In this document: positions 25,361 through 34,495 of the stretch, piece after piece
Layout of the letters: the number at the start of each line of letters is the position of its first letter
Numbering within the stretch: position 1 is the stretch's first letter
Origin: Shinella sp. SUS2
GTDB lineage: Bacteria > Pseudomonadota > Alphaproteobacteria > Rhizobiales > Rhizobiaceae
Assembly: GCF_001262505.1 (NCBI RefSeq)
Contig: NZ_KQ410733.1
Coordinates: 1-64,000, forward strand
Direction of reading: 5' to 3'
Length of the DNA: 64,000 nucleotides
Position numbers and translations under genes: made by a program
The notes under the pieces: generated by a model
Told to the model about the DNA's origin: nothing
Databases searched by the model: none
What the model saw: the letters and a program-made list of their open reading frames with translations, nothing else

Positions 25361-25391
25361 CCGCGCGGTCGCCCTGGCCGCGCGGTCTTTT
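25361..25391 (+). terminator. Attenuator-like hairpin between SBP and ATPase genes
   Basis: Two CCGCGCGG octamers (25361-25368, 25378-25385) can pair around a 9-nt loop and are followed by TCTTTT. Such partial terminators after the binding-protein gene are common and lower downstream expression. Confidence 0.6.
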
Positions 25392-25412
25392 CCAGCACAG
25401 AAGCGATGGCCA

Positions 25413-26867
25413 ATGACGGGTGAAAAGCGGAAACCGGTGATCGCGGTCACCGAGGCCCGGGTGAGTTTCGGGGCGGTCAAGGCGCTCGACGGCGTGACGC
25501 TGTCGATCCTGCCGGGCGAATGCGTCGGTCTCGTCGGCCACAACGGTGCCGGCAAGTCGACGATCGTCAGCGTCATCAACGGTGGCCTGACGCCGCACGA
25601 TGGCGGCGTTGCGGGCGAGGACGGGGCGATCGTGCGCTACGGCATCACCGCGGCGCGCGCCCGCGGTGTCCGGTGCGTCTTCCAGGAACTGTCTCTGTGC
25701 CCCAACCTCACCATCGTCGAAAATGTCCGGCTGGTGCACCGTTCGCTCGGTGGCTTCGGTTGGCGGCGGCGGGCGCGGGCGGTCATCGAGGCGAGCCTTG
25801 CCACGATCTTCCCCGGCCACGGCATTGCGAGCGACCGCACGGTCGGCGAACTCTCCATCGCCGAGCGGCAGATGGTCGAGATCGCCATGGCCTTTTCCGA
25901 TGCGGGCGTCGCGCCACGTCTCGTCATCCTCGATGAGCCGACCTCTTCGCTCGATGCCAGTCTTGCCGAACAGATGCTCGTCCATGTCCGCCGCTTCGTC
26001 GCGGGCGGCGGGTCGGTGATCTTCATCTCGCACATCCTGAACGAAATTCTTTCGACCGCGGACCGGATCGTCGTGATGAAGGACGGCCGCATCGTCGCGG
26101 AGCGGCCGGCAGCGGATTTCTCCGAACGCAGCCTCGTCGAGGCTATGGGCAGCGTGGTGAAGGGCGAGGCCCATCGTCGCGCTGCGCGCGATCTTGCCGG
26201 TGCGCCCGTCGTGCTGGAGGAGAGCGGGCGCGGCCTGCCGCTCGTTGCGCGGACCGGCGAGATCGTCGGGCTTGCGGGCCTCGCCGGCCATGGCCAGACC
26301 GAGATGCTGATGACGCTGCATGCGGCGCGAAGCGGCGCCTGGCTGCCGGCACGCGATCCCGCCGTCACCTTCGTCGCCGGCGACCGCCGCCTCAACGGCG
26401 TGTTCGAGCTCTGGAGCATCCTGCGCAATTTTTCCATCGCCTCGCTCGGTGACATGACGCGCAACGGTCTGGTGCGGACCGGCGAGGAGGACGCGCGCGG
26501 GGCGGACTGGAAGAAGCGCATCGAGATCCGCACGCCGGATATGGGCAACCGCATCCTGTCGCTTTCCGGCGGCAACCAGCAGAAGGTGCTGTTCGCCCGG
26601 GCGCTTGTCACCCGCGCGCCGGTCGTGCTGATGGACGATCCGATGCGTGGCGTCGATGTCGGCACCAAGCAGGAGGTCTACGAGATCGTGCGCCAGGAGG
26701 CCGCAAACGGCCGCACCTTCGTCTGGTATTCGACGGAGATGGAGGAGGTCTGCCTCTGCGACCGCGTCTATGTTTTCCGTGAGGGCAAAATCGTCGCCGA
26801 ACTCTCGGGCGACGCCGTCAGCGAAGCCAACATCCTCGCCGCCTCCTTCGAGGGAGTGGCCGCATGA
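25413..26867 (+). CDS. Ribose-type ABC transporter ATPase (two-NBD)
   Basis: A 484-aa duplicated ATPase of the RbsA/MglA type. NBD1 has Walker A GHNGAGKST, signature LSIAERQ and Walker B LVILDEP. NBD2 has the degenerate Walker A GLAGHGQTE usual for the second half, signature LSGGNQQK and VVLMDDPMRGVD. NBD2 appears somewhat short: total length is slightly under the usual 495-515. ATG 25413 was chosen. It overlaps the next permease gene as ATGA. Confidence 0.92.
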   Translation: MTGEKRKPVIAVTEARVSFGAVKALDGVTLSILPGECVGLVGHNGAGKSTIVSVINGGLTPHDGGVAGEDGAIVRYGITAARARGVRCVFQELSLCPNLTIVENVRLVHRSLGGFGWRRRARAVIEASLATIFPGHGIASDRTVGELSIAERQMVEIAMAFSDAGVAPRLVILDEPTSSLDASLAEQMLVHVRRFVAGGGSVIFISHILNEILSTADRIVVMKDGRIVAERPAADFSERSLVEAMGSVVKGEAHRRAARDLAGAPVVLEESGRGLPLVARTGEIVGLAGLAGHGQTEMLMTLHAARSGAWLPARDPAVTFVAGDRRLNGVFELWSILRNFSIASLGDMTRNGLVRTGEEDARGADWKKRIEIRTPDMGNRILSLSGGNQQKVLFARALVTRAPVVLMDDPMRGVDVGTKQEVYEIVRQEAANGRTFVWYSTEMEEVCLCDRVYVFREGKIVAELSGDAVSEANILAASFEGVAA

Positions 26868-27805
26868 GGTTGTCCAATGATGCACTGCGCCTTCTCATTC
26901 CGGCGCTCTCCCTGACCGTTCTTCTCGCCGCCGTCTTCTGGCTTCAGCCGCGGGCGATGAGCTATGTCGGCCTCAACCTCCTGTTCAATCTCGCGGTTCC
27001 GATCGCGCTCGCCACCATCGCGCAGATGCTGATCATGGCGGTCAACGATCTCGACCTCTCCATGGGCGCCTTCGTCAGCTTCGTCGCCTGCGTGACCGCC
27101 ACCTTCCTGCGCGATGCGCCGCTCCTCGGCGTTCTCATCCTCGCTGGGGCTGTCTCAGTCTACGCGCTGATCGGCGTCGTCATCCACCTGCGCAACCTGC
27201 CGTCCATCGTCGTCACGCTCGGCATGAGTTTTGTCTGGGCGGGCCTTGCCGTGCTGCTGCTGCCGGCGCCGGGCGGGCAGGCGCCGGACTGGGTGCGCGC
27301 GCTGATGACGATGAAGCCGCCGGTCGCGCCGATGGCGATCGTCGCCAGCATCGTCATCGCCGTTGTTGCCCATCTCCTCGTCATGCGCTCCTCGCTCGGC
27401 GTGCTCATGCGCGGCGTCGGCGGCAACCAGCGCTCCATCGAGCGTGCCGGCTGGTCGGTGATTGCTGCCCGGGCGGCGGCCTATGGGCTTGCCGGTCTTT
27501 TTGCCGTGCTTGCCGGCATCGCGCTCGTCGGGCTCACCACCTCGGCGGACGCCAACATTGCGCTGCGCTATACGTTGCTCTCGATTGCCGGCGTCATCCT
27601 CGGCGGCGGTGAATTCATCGGCGGTCGCGTCTCCCCGGTCGGCGCCGTCATCGGCGCGTTGACGCTGACGCTGGCCGGCTCGTTCCTCTCGTTCCTGCGC
27701 ATCTCGCCCGATTGGCAGATCGGCGCACAGGGCGCGATCCTCATCGTCGTGCTGGCGCTTCGCCTCGTCCTCAACCGCATCGAGGTGAGGGAGACGCGGC
27801 GATGA
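26864..27805 (+). CDS. Ribose-type ABC transporter permease 1
   Basis: A 313-aa inner-membrane permease of the BPD_transp_2 (RbsC-like) family with about 9-10 helices. NDLDLSMGAFVSF corresponds to the family's GxIDLSVG motif, with Asn replacing Gly. GVGGNQRSIERAG is the cytoplasmic coupling loop. ATGA overlaps on both sides join it to the ATPase and to the second permease, with which it presumably forms a heterodimer. Confidence 0.92.
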   Translation: MRLSNDALRLLIPALSLTVLLAAVFWLQPRAMSYVGLNLLFNLAVPIALATIAQMLIMAVNDLDLSMGAFVSFVACVTATFLRDAPLLGVLILAGAVSVYALIGVVIHLRNLPSIVVTLGMSFVWAGLAVLLLPAPGGQAPDWVRALMTMKPPVAPMAIVASIVIAVVAHLLVMRSSLGVLMRGVGGNQRSIERAGWSVIAARAAAYGLAGLFAVLAGIALVGLTTSADANIALRYTLLSIAGVILGGGEFIGGRVSPVGAVIGALTLTLAGSFLSFLRISPDWQIGAQGAILIVVLALRLVLNRIEVRETRR

Positions 27806-28752
27806 CCCTTTTTCACCGACTTGCGCAAAAAAGCTGGATCTGGTCGTGGATCGCCGCCTTCGTCGTCTGGCTCGCGACGATCTCCGTGACGGGCGGCGCG
27901 AGTGCCATCGGGCTCACCCAGGCCGCGCTCACCTTCGCCGCCTTCTCCATCATCGTCGGCATCGGCCAGATGTTCGTCATCACGCTCGGGCCGGGCAATA
28001 TCGACCTCTCCGTGCCCGCCACCATGACGCTTGCCGGCACGGTGGCGCTGAAGCTGATGAATGTCGAGAACGGCATGATCCTGCCGGGCCTCTTCGTCGC
28101 CATCCTCATCGGCGTCGCCGTCGGTATCGGCAACTATGCGCTCATCAAGACGCTGCGCATCCCGCCGATCATCGCGACGCTGTCGATGAGTTTCATCGTG
28201 CAGTCGACGGCGATCTGGACGAACCGGGGCCTACGCATCAAGCCGCCGCCCTTCCTTGCCGAGTTCACCACGGCCAGCACCCTCGGCGTGCCCAATGTGG
28301 CGCTCATCGCGCTTGTTCTCTCGCTTGCCGCCTGGCTGCTCCTCGAAAAGACGCTGTACGGCCGCTGGATTTCCGCCATCGGCCAGAGCATGCCGGCGGC
28401 GCGCATGGCCGGTATTCCCGTCGATGGCACGCGCTTCGTCACCTATGTCTTATGCGCGGTGCTCGCTGCGCTTGCCGGCTACCTGCTCGCCTGCTTTTCC
28501 GGCGGCGCGGCGCTCAACATGGGCTCGGAATATCTTTTGATGTCGATCGCCGTCGTGGTCATCGGCGGCACGGCGGTGGCGGGCGGCGATTCCAACGTGC
28601 CGGGCATCTGGGGCGCCTCGCTCTTCATGTTCCTCGTCGTGTCCATGCTCAACACCTACGGTCTCGGCGCCGGCGTGCGCCTCATCATGACCGGTCTCAT
28701 CATCATCAGCGTCATCATGCTTGCGGGCGGCCGCCGACCCGGCGCCCGGTAA
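27802..28752 (+). CDS. Ribose-type ABC transporter permease 2
   Basis: A 316-aa RbsC-like permease with about 9-10 helices. PGNIDLSVPATMTLAG is the family motif, and AIGQSMPAARMAGI is the coupling loop. The ATG at 27802 lies in an ATGA overlap with permease 1. The frame continues upstream without a stop, but that is permease 1 in another frame. It ends 15 bp before the SMP-30 gene. Confidence 0.92.
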   Translation: MTLFHRLAQKSWIWSWIAAFVVWLATISVTGGASAIGLTQAALTFAAFSIIVGIGQMFVITLGPGNIDLSVPATMTLAGTVALKLMNVENGMILPGLFVAILIGVAVGIGNYALIKTLRIPPIIATLSMSFIVQSTAIWTNRGLRIKPPPFLAEFTTASTLGVPNVALIALVLSLAAWLLLEKTLYGRWISAIGQSMPAARMAGIPVDGTRFVTYVLCAVLAALAGYLLACFSGGAALNMGSEYLLMSIAVVVIGGTAVAGGDSNVPGIWGASLFMFLVVSMLNTYGLGAGVRLIMTGLIIISVIMLAGGRRPGAR

Positions 28753-28767
28753 TCCAGGAACCCAGCC

Positions 28768-29682
28768 ATGGCCTCCGATTCCCCTTTTGAAATCCACGAT
28801 CCGCGCTTCCTGCACCTGATCGTCAGCAGCGCGCGGCTGGAAGAGCTTCATACCGGCTGCCGCTGGGCGGAAGGCCCGGTCTGGTTCAGCGACGCCAACC
28901 AGCTCCTGTGGAGCGATATCCCCAACCAGCGCATCCTGCGCTGGACGCCGGAGGGCGGCGTCTCCGTCTACCGACAGCCCTCGAATTTCGCCAACGGCCA
29001 CACCCGTGACCCGCAGGGCCGCCTCGTCTCCTGCGAACACGGCCTGCGCCGCGTCACGCGCACGGAGATCGACGGTTCGGTCACCGTGCTTGCCGATAGC
29101 CATCAGGGAAAACGCCTCAATTCCCCCAACGACGTCGTGGTGAAATCGGACGGCTCCGTCTGGTTCACCGACCCGACCTACGGCATCCTCTCGGACTACG
29201 AGGGCTACCGGGCCGAGCCGGAGCAGGCGGCGCGCAACGTCTATCGCCTCGACCCGGAAACCGGTGCAATCGAGGCCGTCGTCAGCGATTTCGCCCAGCC
29301 CAACGGCCTCGCCTTCTCGCCGGACGAGCGAACGCTCTACGTCGCCGATTCCGCCGCGAGCCACGACCCCGCGCTGCCCCGCCATATCCGCGCCTTCGAC
29401 GTGATCGATGGTCGTCGCCTTCAGAACAGCCGCGTCTTCTGCCACATTGATGCCGGCATTCCCGACGGCATCCGCACCGATATTCTAGGCAATCTCTGGT
29501 CCAGCGCCGGCGACGGCGTGCATTGCTTCGACCCGGCAGGAAAACTCGTCGGCAAGATCCGCGTTCCCCAGACCGTCGCCAACCTGACCTTCGGCGGCCC
29601 GCGGCGCAACCGGCTCTTCATCACCGCGACCGCCTCGCTCTATTCGGTCTACCTCGCCGTGTCGGGTAGCCAACCCCCCTGA
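28768..29682 (+). CDS. SMP-30/gluconolactonase family lactonase
   Basis: A 304-aa six-bladed beta-propeller hydrolase that opens sugar lactones. Metal-site residues are visible in GCRWAEGPVWF (Glu), RLNSPNDVVV (Asn-Asp) and YVADSA (Asp). As the last gene of the ABC operon it implies that the imported compound is oxidised to a lactone, or is itself one. A sugar or sugar acid is the likely substrate; the matching dehydrogenase is not in the operon. Confidence 0.9.
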   Translation: MASDSPFEIHDPRFLHLIVSSARLEELHTGCRWAEGPVWFSDANQLLWSDIPNQRILRWTPEGGVSVYRQPSNFANGHTRDPQGRLVSCEHGLRRVTRTEIDGSVTVLADSHQGKRLNSPNDVVVKSDGSVWFTDPTYGILSDYEGYRAEPEQAARNVYRLDPETGAIEAVVSDFAQPNGLAFSPDERTLYVADSAASHDPALPRHIRAFDVIDGRRLQNSRVFCHIDAGIPDGIRTDILGNLWSSAGDGVHCFDPAGKLVGKIRVPQTVANLTFGGPRRNRLFITATASLYSVYLAVSGSQPP

Positions 29683-29723
29683 AGGACCTTGCCGCAGCGC
29701 CAGCGGTTCTCTTCCCGATCGTG

Positions 29724-30656
29724 TCATCCGGGAACGGGCGAATCCGGCGCAGCTTTCGGCTCCCGCTGCTCGCTTGTAAAATCGAGGAAGGCGGCGACGA
29801 AATGGTCGAACACCGCCGCGACCCGCGCCACGGACCTCAGATCTTCATGGGCGACGATCCAGATGTCCATGGACGCCGCCACCATATCGGGAAAGAGGCG
29901 GTGCAGGCCCGGATCCTTCGATCCGACGGCGATCTGCATGATGGTGATGCCGAGCCCCGCCCGAACGGCGGCGATCCGTGCCGGGTGGCAGTCCGTACGC
30001 AGCGCGTAGCCGGCCGGGCTGATGTCAGGCACTGCTGCCTTGCCGAGCTGCAGGTCGCTGGCCGTGCGATCGGGGCCGACGATGTCGTGGCCGGCAAGGT
30101 CGGCGATCGTCTGCGGCCAGCCCCGCCGTTCCAGATAGTCGCTGCTTGCGAAGAAACCGAGCGGCATCGCTCCGACCTTCCGGGCGATCAAGGCGTCCTG
30201 CTCCGGGGCGAAGGCCCGTATGGCGATATCGACCTCCTGGCCGAGAAGATCGGCCGGCCTGTTCGACACCTGCAGTTCGACGGTAAGGGCAGGATAGGCC
30301 CGACGCAGGGCGACGAGCATCGGCGGCACCACCTCAAGCCCCATCGTCTCCGATACGCTGACCTTGACAGCGCCGGCGATCTCGCCCGGCGGGGCGCTGG
30401 CCCGGCGAACGAACACATCCGAGGCGAGTGACATTGCGCGCGCCGGCGCGACGAGTGCGCGCGCCCCGTCGGTCGGGATCAGGCCGTTCACCGAGCGGCT
30501 GAACAGCCGCGTGTCCAGCGCTGCCTCCAAGCCGGCGATCCAGCCGCGAACGGTGGGTTGCGATACGCCGAGCCGCCGGGCGGCGCCGGAAAGACTACCC
30601 TCTTCGATCACGGCCAGAAAAGCCCGCTGATGATCCCAGGAAACGATCGTGCTCAT
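29724..30656 (-). CDS. LysR-family transcriptional regulator
   Basis: A 310-aa LTTR with a helix-turn-helix at about residues 8-66 (RAFLAVIEEGSLSGAARRLGVSQPTVRGWIAGLEAAL) and a substrate-binding-like C-terminal domain. It diverges from the DUF2306 gene across about 100 bp of AT-richer DNA. Divergent layout suggests it regulates that gene, but no clear dyad was seen. Confidence 0.9.
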   Translation of the reverse strand: MSTIVSWDHQRAFLAVIEEGSLSGAARRLGVSQPTVRGWIAGLEAALDTRLFSRSVNGLIPTDGARALVAPARAMSLASDVFVRRASAPPGEIAGAVKVSVSETMGLEVVPPMLVALRRAYPALTVELQVSNRPADLLGQEVDIAIRAFAPEQDALIARKVGAMPLGFFASSDYLERRGWPQTIADLAGHDIVGPDRTASDLQLGKAAVPDISPAGYALRTDCHPARIAAVRAGLGITIMQIAVGSKDPGLHRLFPDMVAASMDIWIVAHEDLRSVARVAAVFDHFVAAFLDFTSEQREPKAAPDSPVPG

Positions 30657-30759
30657 AAGAAAGATACTAGCAGCTCAAGGAAATCTGGCAATTTTATTCA
30701 GGTTGCCGGTGATGGCATGGTGCTCCGCAGCCAACAACAGCGCCCTTCGGAGCAAGACC

Positions 30760-31449
30760 ATGTCCGTCAGCCGATCCTCTGGCACCCCGCTTCCACTTTC
30801 CCTCAACCGCCGTTGGGGGTGGGGCCTCGTCGCGGCTGCGGCGATTGCCGTCGGCCTCTATGCCGTTCCGCCCTATCTTCTGCTCGATCCGCTGTCGAGC
30901 CGCATACCGCTCAACCTGGCCTTCCCCTCGCACCTGAGCTGGCTGTTCCTCCATGCCGCCTCCGGCGGCCTCGCCCTGTTGATCGGTCCGTTCCAGTTTC
31001 ATCCGGCCCTGCGCGCGCGCTGGCCACAGCTGCATCGGCTGGGCGGCAGGGTCTACCTCGCCTGCATCCTGGTAGGCGGGATCGCGGCCGTTCCCGTCAC
31101 GGTCATGACCACGGCGGGGTTTGCCGCGCAGGTCGGGTTCGGCCTTCTCGTCGTCGCCTGGCTCTATTCGGCCTTCCATGCCTATCGGGCGGTGCGCGAG
31201 CGCCGCTTCGCCGATCATCGCATCTGGATGATCCGGAACTATGCGCTGACCTTCGCGGCCGTGCTGCTGCGTGTGATCCTGATCGCGGGCATGGTCGCCA
31301 TGCCGTTCGTTCCGTCGCTCTCGTTCGAGCAGATCTACATCGTCAGTATCTGGGGCTCGATCACCGTTTCGGCGCTCGCCGCCGAATGGTTCATCATTAC
31401 CACCGCAAGGGGCGGAGCATCGTTCACGGCGCGTCCAGAAACTCCATGA
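30760..31449 (+). CDS. DUF2306 membrane protein
   Basis: A 229-aa integral membrane protein with about 6-7 hydrophobic segments. The HRLGGRVYLACIL and DHRIWMIRNYALTFAAVLLR segments are characteristic of the uncharacterised DUF2306 family. ATG 30760 follows GGAG. No function is known. Its last 26 bp overlap the end of the convergent alpha/beta hydrolase gene. Confidence 0.85.
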   Translation: MSVSRSSGTPLPLSLNRRWGWGLVAAAAIAVGLYAVPPYLLLDPLSSRIPLNLAFPSHLSWLFLHAASGGLALLIGPFQFHPALRARWPQLHRLGGRVYLACILVGGIAAVPVTVMTTAGFAAQVGFGLLVVAWLYSAFHAYRAVRERRFADHRIWMIRNYALTFAAVLLRVILIAGMVAMPFVPSLSFEQIYIVSIWGSITVSALAAEWFIITTARGGASFTARPETP

Positions 31450-32281
31450 TGATGCCGGTTGTATAGTCGGCAAGCCTGCTGCCCGGCCTTGCGGCCAGCA
31501 CCTCGCCGAGATAGCCGCCGTGCCCGCCCGGCAGGACGACGAGCTGGGATCCGTGAATGGCCTTGCTGAGGGCGGCGATGTGCTCGACCGGCGCGACATC
31601 CTGGTTGGCTTGCAGGATCATCGTGGGAGCCTTGATGGTGGCGAGGTTCGCCTCGGTCCACCCCTCGAACGAGAGGATGTTGCGCATCAGCTTCGGCGTC
31701 AGTTCGGCAAGGGCGTCGGGGTCTGGCGCGACGGCGAGATAGGCATTGCGATAGACCTCTGGCATATCCGCCGCGTTCGCCGTCCTGAAGGACCGCAGCA
31801 GTTCGGGATGGATGCCGTCGCGGCGATAGTAGACCGACGCCACCACCAGGCGCCGGACGAGACCCGGATGGCGCATCGCCATTTCCATGGCAATGCTGCC
31901 GCCGTTGCTGAACCCGAGTACATCCACCGGACCAACGCCGAGCTTGCGGACAAGGGCGGCCGTGTCGTCCGCCATCTGCCGGAAGGATAGCGGCCGGTCC
32001 ACGTCTGCCGTGTGGCCGTGCCCCTGCTGCTCCGGGGCGATCACGGTATGGTTCTTCGCAAGCGCCGGGAGGATGGCGCCGAAGGTGGTCCGGATGGTGG
32101 ACCCGCCGCCATGCAGGATCAGCAGGGGCCTGCCGTTACCATGCACCTCGTAGTACATCCTGAGCGGACCGATCCGGGCATAGCTGCTCTCGGCCCTTGC
32201 GGCGTAGCCTGCCGTGGAAAGCGCGGCAAAGGCGAGGAACAGGTAGGCGGCGCTCCGCCTGGCCGCGCACTCAATGCGCAT
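31424..32281 (-). CDS. Exported alpha/beta hydrolase
   Basis: A 285-aa alpha/beta-hydrolase with a signal peptide (residues 1-30, AARA cleavage). The oxyanion segment is LHGGGS, the nucleophile elbow GFSNGGS, the late acid NQDVAP and the catalytic histidine GGHGG. The family covers esterases, lipases and lactonases. The start overlaps the SRPBCC gene by 11 bp, so it is the third gene of the ArsR operon. The exported location sets it apart from typical cytosolic members. Confidence 0.87.
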   Translation of the reverse strand: MRIECAARRSAAYLFLAFAALSTAGYAARAESSYARIGPLRMYYEVHGNGRPLLILHGGGSTIRTTFGAILPALAKNHTVIAPEQQGHGHTADVDRPLSFRQMADDTAALVRKLGVGPVDVLGFSNGGSIAMEMAMRHPGLVRRLVVASVYYRRDGIHPELLRSFRTANAADMPEVYRNAYLAVAPDPDALAELTPKLMRNILSFEGWTEANLATIKAPTMILQANQDVAPVEHIAALSKAIHGSQLVVLPGGHGGYLGEVLAARPGSRLADYTTGIIMEFLDAP

Positions 32282-32744
32282 GGACCGTTTCCCGTTCGAC
32301 GGCGGCGACGAGCCGGTCGTAGCCTTCCTCCGTGCCCTGGATACGCTGTTCGCGGGTGCCGCCGGTCAGGAAGGCCGCCTGCTCGGTGACGGTGGCACGC
32401 GTGGCCGCGCCGAGCGGCTTCAGCTCCACGGTGACGAGGGACGCCGAGAGCCTTTGCCCGCCAAAGGTCATTTCATAGGCATAGATGATCCGCCGGCCGG
32501 GTTCGATGTCGAGATAGAAGGCCTGGAACGTCAGGTCCTTGCCCTCGGGCGTGCGCCAGTGCTTGCGCTCTGCGCCGCCGACCCGGAAGTCGAATGCTTC
32601 CTCCAGCACCGTCCAGTCGGCATGGCAGGCGTTCCAGAGGGCCTTGAGCCGCGGATCCGCCCAGAACCGGAAGGCGTGGGCGGGGCTGCCGGGCAGGTCG
32701 CGCTCGATCGTGAATGTCGTATGTTCCAGCTCGGTCGGGATCAT
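32271..32744 (-). CDS. SRPBCC/AHSA1-domain protein
   Basis: A 157-aa START/Bet v1-like protein of the AHSA1 family (FTIERDLPGSPAHAFRFWADPRLKALW). These are small hydrophobic-ligand-binding proteins of mostly unknown function, commonly encoded directly after an ArsR repressor, as here. The ATG overlaps the arsR-type stop (ATGA). It is co-regulated with the exported hydrolase. Confidence 0.88.
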   Translation of the reverse strand: MIPTELEHTTFTIERDLPGSPAHAFRFWADPRLKALWNACHADWTVLEEAFDFRVGGAERKHWRTPEGKDLTFQAFYLDIEPGRRIIYAYEMTFGGQRLSASLVTVELKPLGAATRATVTEQAAFLTGGTREQRIQGTEEGYDRLVAAVERETVHAH

Positions 32745-33079
32745 GATTGTCTCTCCTCTTCGTCGATTTCCTGCATGGCCGCGGCAAGGCGATCAAAGGC
32801 GGCATGCCAGGCCGCCTCCCGGCTGTGGGCCCATTCGCTGATGGTCCTCATGGCCTCGACCTGCAGGCGGAAGGTTCGCTCGCGGCCACGCTTGCGCGAG
32901 GCGACGAGCCCGCCTTCCTCCAGCACTTTCAGATGCTTGACGGCCGAGGGCAGGCGCATGCCCAGGGGCTCGGCAAGCTGCTTCACCGTCGCCGGCCGGA
33001 GACTGAGGCGTTCCACCATGGCCCGGCGCCCGGGGTCCGACAGCGCCAGGAACATGCGATCGAGCGTGGGTTGCAGCAT
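32741..33079 (-). CDS. ArsR-family repressor
   Basis: A 112-aa winged-helix regulator (LSDPGRRAMVERLSLRPATVKQLAEPLGMRLPSAVKHLKVLEEGGLV). No metal-binding ELCVCDL motif is seen, consistent with the AHSA1-associated ArsR group rather than arsenic sensing. ATG 33079 gives the normal N-terminus; the upstream open frame runs through the operator and is not expected to be coding. Two perfect palindromes precede it. Confidence 0.9.
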   Translation of the reverse strand: MLQPTLDRMFLALSDPGRRAMVERLSLRPATVKQLAEPLGMRLPSAVKHLKVLEEGGLVASRKRGRERTFRLQVEAMRTISEWAHSREAAWHAAFDRLAAAMQEIDEEERQS

Positions 33080-33097
33080 CTGGCATTTCCTGCATTG

Positions 33098-33161
33098 GTT
33101 TCCTGTTGTGGAAACTATCAGGGCGAGCTCTCCTGTCAAGACTGTTTCCTTGATGGGAAAC
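33098..33161 (-). promoter_or_regulatory. Two ArsR operator palindromes and promoter
   Basis: Two perfect copies of GTTTCC-N6-GGAAAC, at 33098-33115 and 33144-33161, both followed by TAT, with centres 46 bp apart. A minus-strand -35 TTGACA (33139-33134) lies between them and one copy covers the -10 area. This is a strong candidate for autoregulation by the adjacent ArsR. Confidence 0.7.
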
Positions 33162-33226
33162 TATTTGTGTGTTCTGTTTTCGGAAGGGCCATTTTCCAGG
33201 GCATCAGGCCCGTCGCGGGCTGGCAC

Positions 33227-33261
33227 TTGACAGGTCGCAACGAATAAACTTAACATGTTAA
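33227..33261 (+). promoter_or_regulatory. TRAP operon promoter with palindrome
   Basis: A perfect -35 TTGACA (33227-33232) and a TAACAT -10 at 18-bp spacing (33251-33256). The -10 sits inside the perfect palindrome TTAACATGTTAA (33250-33261), a plausible repressor site. The cognate regulator is not evident. Confidence 0.5.
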
Positions 33262-33379
33262 TGGATTGGCGCCCTGATGAGGAGAGACGGGCGCTTCATC
33301 GGACCAGGCGTGGCCGGCGCCGCCGGAAGTATGGGCTTGCGGGGCGGGTCGACATCGGATTGACAGGGAGGAGATTACG

Positions 33380-34432
33380 ATGCTGAGCAGACGGAACTTG
33401 ATGAAGACCGGCGGTGCGCTGCTTGCGGCGCCCTTCATCCTCGGTGCGGGAAGCGGCCGGGCCCAGAGCGCAGTGACGCTGAAGCTGCACCATTTCCTCC
33501 CGCCGGCGTCCAATGTCCATCAGCGGCTTCTGATGCCCTGGGCCAAGGCCCTGGAGGAACAGAGCGGCGGTGCTCTGAAGGTCGATATCTTCCCGGCCAT
33601 GCAGCTGGGTGGAAAGCCGCCGCAGCTTTACGACCAGGCGGCCAACGGTGTTGTCGATATCGTCTGGACCCTGCCGGGTAACACGCCCGGGCGGTTCCCG
33701 TCTACCGAAGTGTTCGAGCTTCCCTTCCTTGCCGCAAGAGAAGCAACCGTCAATGCGCAGGCCTGCCAGGAATACGGCCAGACCCATGTCCTGAAGGAGG
33801 CGGGCGACACCCAGCTTCTGTGCTTCTGGGCGCATGATCACGGGCTTATCCACACCAACAAGGAGATCAAGTCCGGTGCCGATCTGGCCGGCCTGAAGCT
33901 CAGAAACCCGACGCGCCTTGCCGGCGAGGCGCTGGCCGCGCTTGGTGCGACCCCGGTCGGAATGCCTGTGCCGCAGGTGCCGGAAGCGCTGGCCCAGCGG
34001 GCGATCGACGGCTGCGTCATCCCATGGGAGGTCGTGCCCTCCATCAAGGTGAACGAGCTCACCAAGTTCCACACCGAAATCCCCGGCTCGCCGACGCTCT
34101 ACACCGCGACGTTCTTCCTGGCGATGAACAAGGGCAAGTACGAGGGCCTGCCGGCTGACCTGAAGGCGGTTCTGGATGCCAACAGCGGCATGACCTTCGC
34201 AAAGAAGGCGGGCGAGATGTGGGACACCGTCGGCGCCGAAGTGCGCGCTTCCATCGAGTCTTCCGGCTCGGGCACGATCGGCACCATCAGCGAGGAGGAG
34301 AAGGCGAAATGGGTGGCGGCAACGCAGCCCGTCCACGGTAAGTGGATCGAGGACATGAAGGCCAAGGATCTTGATGGCAAGGCCCTGATTGACGCTGCGC
34401 AGGCGCTCGTCAAGAAATACTCGAGCGCCTGA
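33380..34432 (+). CDS. TRAP transporter substrate-binding protein DctP
   Basis: A 350-aa periplasmic solute receptor for a tripartite ATP-independent transporter. A twin-arginine-like signal (SRRNLMKTGGALLAAPFILG) precedes a DctP domain with HHFLPPAS and the conserved arginine region KLRNPTRLAGEALAALGATPV. ATG 33380 follows GGGAGGAG. It is first in the dctP-Q-M order. TRAP ligands are usually organic acids; no enzyme gene accompanies the set. Confidence 0.92.
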   Translation: MLSRRNLMKTGGALLAAPFILGAGSGRAQSAVTLKLHHFLPPASNVHQRLLMPWAKALEEQSGGALKVDIFPAMQLGGKPPQLYDQAANGVVDIVWTLPGNTPGRFPSTEVFELPFLAAREATVNAQACQEYGQTHVLKEAGDTQLLCFWAHDHGLIHTNKEIKSGADLAGLKLRNPTRLAGEALAALGATPVGMPVPQVPEALAQRAIDGCVIPWEVVPSIKVNELTKFHTEIPGSPTLYTATFFLAMNKGKYEGLPADLKAVLDANSGMTFAKKAGEMWDTVGAEVRASIESSGSGTIGTISEEEKAKWVAATQPVHGKWIEDMKAKDLDGKALIDAAQALVKKYSSA

Positions 34433-34495
34433 CGGCGCCGTCTGTCCTGTGCGCGCCCGGACCGGCGCCATCGCAACTCAAGACCTGGGGCCGGA

